Part shown: piece after piece, positions 61,895-64,000 of the stretch
How the letters are laid out: the number at the start of each line of letters is the position of its first letter
Position numbering within the stretch: the stretch's first letter is position 1
From: DASXRA01 sp036502575
GTDB lineage: Bacteria > Actinomycetota > Actinomycetes > Mycobacteriales > Jatrophihabitantaceae
Direction of reading: 5' to 3'
Length of the DNA: 64,000 bases
NCBI GenBank assembly: GCA_036502575.1
Contig: DASXYL010000029.1
Span: forward strand, 1-64,000
Notes under the pieces: model-generated
Seen by the model: the letters and a program-made list of their open reading frames with translations, nothing else
Told to the model about the DNA's origin: nothing
Database searches by the model: none
Made by a program: the position numbers and the translations under genes

Positions 61895-63160
61895 ATGCAA
61901 TACCGCAGACTCATGGTCGTCGCCGTCGCGGTCCTGACGACCGTCGCACTCGCCACCAGCTGTAGCTCGAGCAAGAAGAAGAGCGGGAGCGGCGGCGGCG
62001 CCGGTGACCGCGGCCCGATCAACATGGTGCAGGGCAAGGACACGAGCGGCATCCTGCCGGGGCTCGCGGCCCTGTGGAACAAGGACCATCCGAACGAGAA
62101 GGTCAACATGATCCAGCAGACGGATCAGGCCGACCAGCAGCACGACGACCTGGTGCAGCACTTCCAGGCCAAGGATCCCAGCTACGACGTGGTCTCGGTC
62201 GACGTCATCTGGACGGCCGAGTTCGCGGCCAAGCAGTACCTCGTGCCGCTCAAGGGTGACTTCGGCATAGATACCAGCCAGCTGCTCGGCGGCCCGGTCA
62301 AGTCCGCGACCTACAACGGCACCCTGTACGCGGCGCCCGAGACGTCCGACGGTGGGCTGCTCTACTACCGCAAGGACCTCGTGCCGACAGCGCCCACGAC
62401 GTGGGCCGAGCTCACCGCCGACTGCGCGAAGAAGACCGCAGGCATGGCCTGCTACTCCGGCCAGTTCTCCAAGTACGAGGGTCTGACCTGCAACGCGGCC
62501 GAGGCGATCTACGGCGCCGGCGGCAACATCGTGAAGGCCGACGGCAAGACGCCCGACGTCGACACGCCGCAGGCGAAGCAGGGTCTGGACTTCCTGGTCA
62601 ACGGCTTCAAGCAGGGCTACATCGCCAAGGAGGCGATCACCTACCAGGAAGAGGAAAGCCGCAACGCGTTCCAGAGCGGCAAGGCGATGTTCCTGCGGAA
62701 CTGGCCGTACGTGTACAACCACCTCGCGCAGGACGCCGACTCGAAGGTCAAGGGCAAGTTCGGCGTGGCGCCGTTGCCGGGACTCAATGGCCCGGGAACC
62801 TCGACGCTCGGCGGACACAACTTCGCCATCAGCCAGTACTCGAAGCACAAGGGCACGGCGCTGGACTTCCTGAAATTCATCATCAGCCAGCCCGCCCAGA
62901 ACCTGCTGCTCAACGTCGGTTCGCTCGCGCCCTCGCTCAAGTCGTCGTATTCCGACCCGGCGCTGATCGCCAAGTTCGGGTACCTGCCGACGCTTGAGAA
63001 GGCGATCGACTCGGCGATCCCGCGTCCGGTCACACCGTTCTATCCGGCCGTCACCCAGTCGATCGAGACGAACGTGTACCAGGCCCTACAAGGCAGCCTC
63101 TCGGTCGATGCTGCACTGAAGAACATCCAATCCGGCATTACGCAAGCCGCGAAGGGCTGA
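61895..63160 (+). CDS. Sugar-binding lipoprotein (LpqY/ThuE-like)
   Basis: 421 residues. Lipobox VALATSCSSSKKK, then family 1 binding protein with YDVVSVDVIWTAEFAAKQYL, ETSDGGLLYYRKDLVP, a cysteine pair around DCAKKTAGMACY, and FLRNWPYVYNHL. Closest in layout to disaccharide (trehalose-type) binding proteins. First gene of an importer operon continuing beyond the window. Its upstream region has no evident operator. Confidence 0.88.
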   Translation: MQYRRLMVVAVAVLTTVALATSCSSSKKKSGSGGGAGDRGPINMVQGKDTSGILPGLAALWNKDHPNEKVNMIQQTDQADQQHDDLVQHFQAKDPSYDVVSVDVIWTAEFAAKQYLVPLKGDFGIDTSQLLGGPVKSATYNGTLYAAPETSDGGLLYYRKDLVPTAPTTWAELTADCAKKTAGMACYSGQFSKYEGLTCNAAEAIYGAGGNIVKADGKTPDVDTPQAKQGLDFLVNGFKQGYIAKEAITYQEEESRNAFQSGKAMFLRNWPYVYNHLAQDADSKVKGKFGVAPLPGLNGPGTSTLGGHNFAISQYSKHKGTALDFLKFIISQPAQNLLLNVGSLAPSLKSSYSDPALIAKFGYLPTLEKAIDSAIPRPVTPFYPAVTQSIETNVYQALQGSLSVDAALKNIQSGITQAAKG

Positions 63161-63243
63161 GCGCTCGAACGGGGGGTGGGCAGGTCGCCGGTCGGCTTGC
63201 CCACCCCGCCGTCACCCCGACCCGTCCTTGACTGGAGGGCCCG

Positions 63244-64000
63244 ATGACTGCAGCTACCGGTCAGGTCGCCGAGGAGCACGGCCCCACCGATCCGGGCACC
63301 ACGCGCCGCGACCGGGCGCGACGACGGGCGCGCGCCACCCGCGGTGACTCTCGGCTGGCGTTCAGGCTGATCCTGCCGACGATCGTCCTGCTCGGGTTGG
63401 TGATCGGATACCCGGTGATCTACGCGATCGTCCAGTCGCTCAAGCTCGACAAGGCCGACGCGGGAATCAATGCGAGCGGTTTCTTCGAGTCCGGCGGCAA
63501 GTTCGTCGGCGGCAAGTACTACTCATATTGGCTGCACTGCGGCAGTAAGTGCCCGAACGGGACGACCGGGCACGAGTTCTGGCCAGCCGTCTCGACGACG
63601 GTGATCTTCACCGTCATCACGCTGTTCTTCGAGATAATTCTCGGAACGATCATGGCCCTGGTCATGAACCGAGCCTTCCGGGGACGCTCGCTGGTGCGCG
63701 CGGCGATCCTCGTGCCCTGGGCCATCCCCACGGCCGTCACCGCGCTGATGTGGAAGTACATGTTCCAGCCGCACGGCGTCATCAACGCAGTGTTCGGCAC
63801 CCACATCATCTGGACCGGCAGCGAGTGGCCGGCGAGATGGGCGGTGATCGTCGCCGACATCTGGAAGACGACGCCGTTCATCGCGTTGCTCATGCTCGCC
63901 GGGTTGCAGGTGATCCCCGACGAGCTCTACGAATCGGCGAGGGTCGACGGTGCCTCGGCCTGGCAGCGTTTCTCCAGCATCACGCTGCCGCTCGTCAAGC
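63244..64000 (+). CDS. Sugar ABC permease (SugA/MalF-like), cut by window edge
   Basis: 252 codons are visible. Basic cytoplasmic N-terminus, helix 1 (LILPTIVLLGLVIGYPVIYA), an extracytoplasmic loop with two Cys (YWLHCGSKCPNG), and an EAA loop (DELYESARVDGASAWQRF) near the edge. Matches SugA of the LpqY-SugABC type. ATG at 63244 after GGAGGGCCCG. The end and the partner permease lie outside. Confidence 0.88.
   Translation, partial: MTAATGQVAEEHGPTDPGTTRRDRARRRARATRGDSRLAFRLILPTIVLLGLVIGYPVIYAIVQSLKLDKADAGINASGFFESGGKFVGGKYYSYWLHCGSKCPNGTTGHEFWPAVSTTVIFTVITLFFEIILGTIMALVMNRAFRGRSLVRAAILVPWAIPTAVTALMWKYMFQPHGVINAVFGTHIIWTGSEWPARWAVIVADIWKTTPFIALLMLAGLQVIPDELYESARVDGASAWQRFSSITLPLVK

Overview
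The window is GC-rich chromosomal DNA from an actinobacterium. Supporting markers are the fused 2-oxoglutarate decarboxylase/E1 (kgd), the argS-lysA-hom-thrC-thrB-rho gene order, a nickel superoxide dismutase with its maturation protease, a DUF6104 gene, a DUF222/HNH 13E12-type endonuclease and a mycothiol-type DinB protein. Frankineae/Jatrophihabitans-like lineages fit, but the genus is a guess.

Layout. 1-2045: sodN (cut by the window edge), sodX and malic enzyme. 2141-6357: a MocR regulator, a small membrane protein and a Gfo/Idh-DUF6104-FUSC operon. 6523-10284: kgd. 10483-16239: an ABC exporter with a lipoprotein, a thioesterase/HxlR pair, an isocitrate-lyase-family enzyme and a LacI repressor facing a decayed sugar-permease gene. 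16950-18257: DUF222/HNH. 18989-22260: a compact exosortase-like protein-sorting locus made of a secreted protein with a sorting-like C-terminus, a 54-residue mini-protein with a similar tail, a hairpin, a GT2 glycosyltransferase and a small exosortase-family protease with Cys/Arg/His. This is the most novel system here.

23030-34947 is a polyuronate utilisation locus. A secreted alginate-lyase-superfamily enzyme, an ABC sugar importer, uronate dehydrogenase, glucarate dehydratase, 5-dehydro-4-deoxyglucarate dehydratase and ketoglutarate semialdehyde dehydrogenase would together convert uronic acids to 2-oxoglutarate. An IclR regulator and a shared operator-like motif (TGAACnAAGTTyA) tie the parts together.

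35131-43483 holds regulators and small enzymes, a RecQ helicase with a phosphoribosyltransferase-like tail, and an MFS exporter with its TetR repressor and two 17-bp operators.

43487-50517 is a 7-kb genomic island in the 3' end of tRNA-Arg(CCG). It has a 46-bp perfect direct repeat at its ends and a tandem 11-bp arm-type repeat inside each end. Its cargo is defence-like: an AbiE-like HTH/nucleotidyltransferase pair, a type I restriction HsdR truncated and fused in frame to a frameshifted tyrosine integrase, an unknown protein and a Shedu (SduA-type) nuclease.

50561-64000 is core: DUF3105-DUF305-DUF5990, argS-lysA-hom-thrC-thrB, rho with a long Asn/Gln/Arg-rich insertion, a PH-domain protein, and the start of a LpqY/SugA-like disaccharide importer cut by the right edge. 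Long palindromes without T-tracts sit at many gene ends; two of them share sequence and look like a dispersed family. No CRISPR array or intact insertion sequence was seen.
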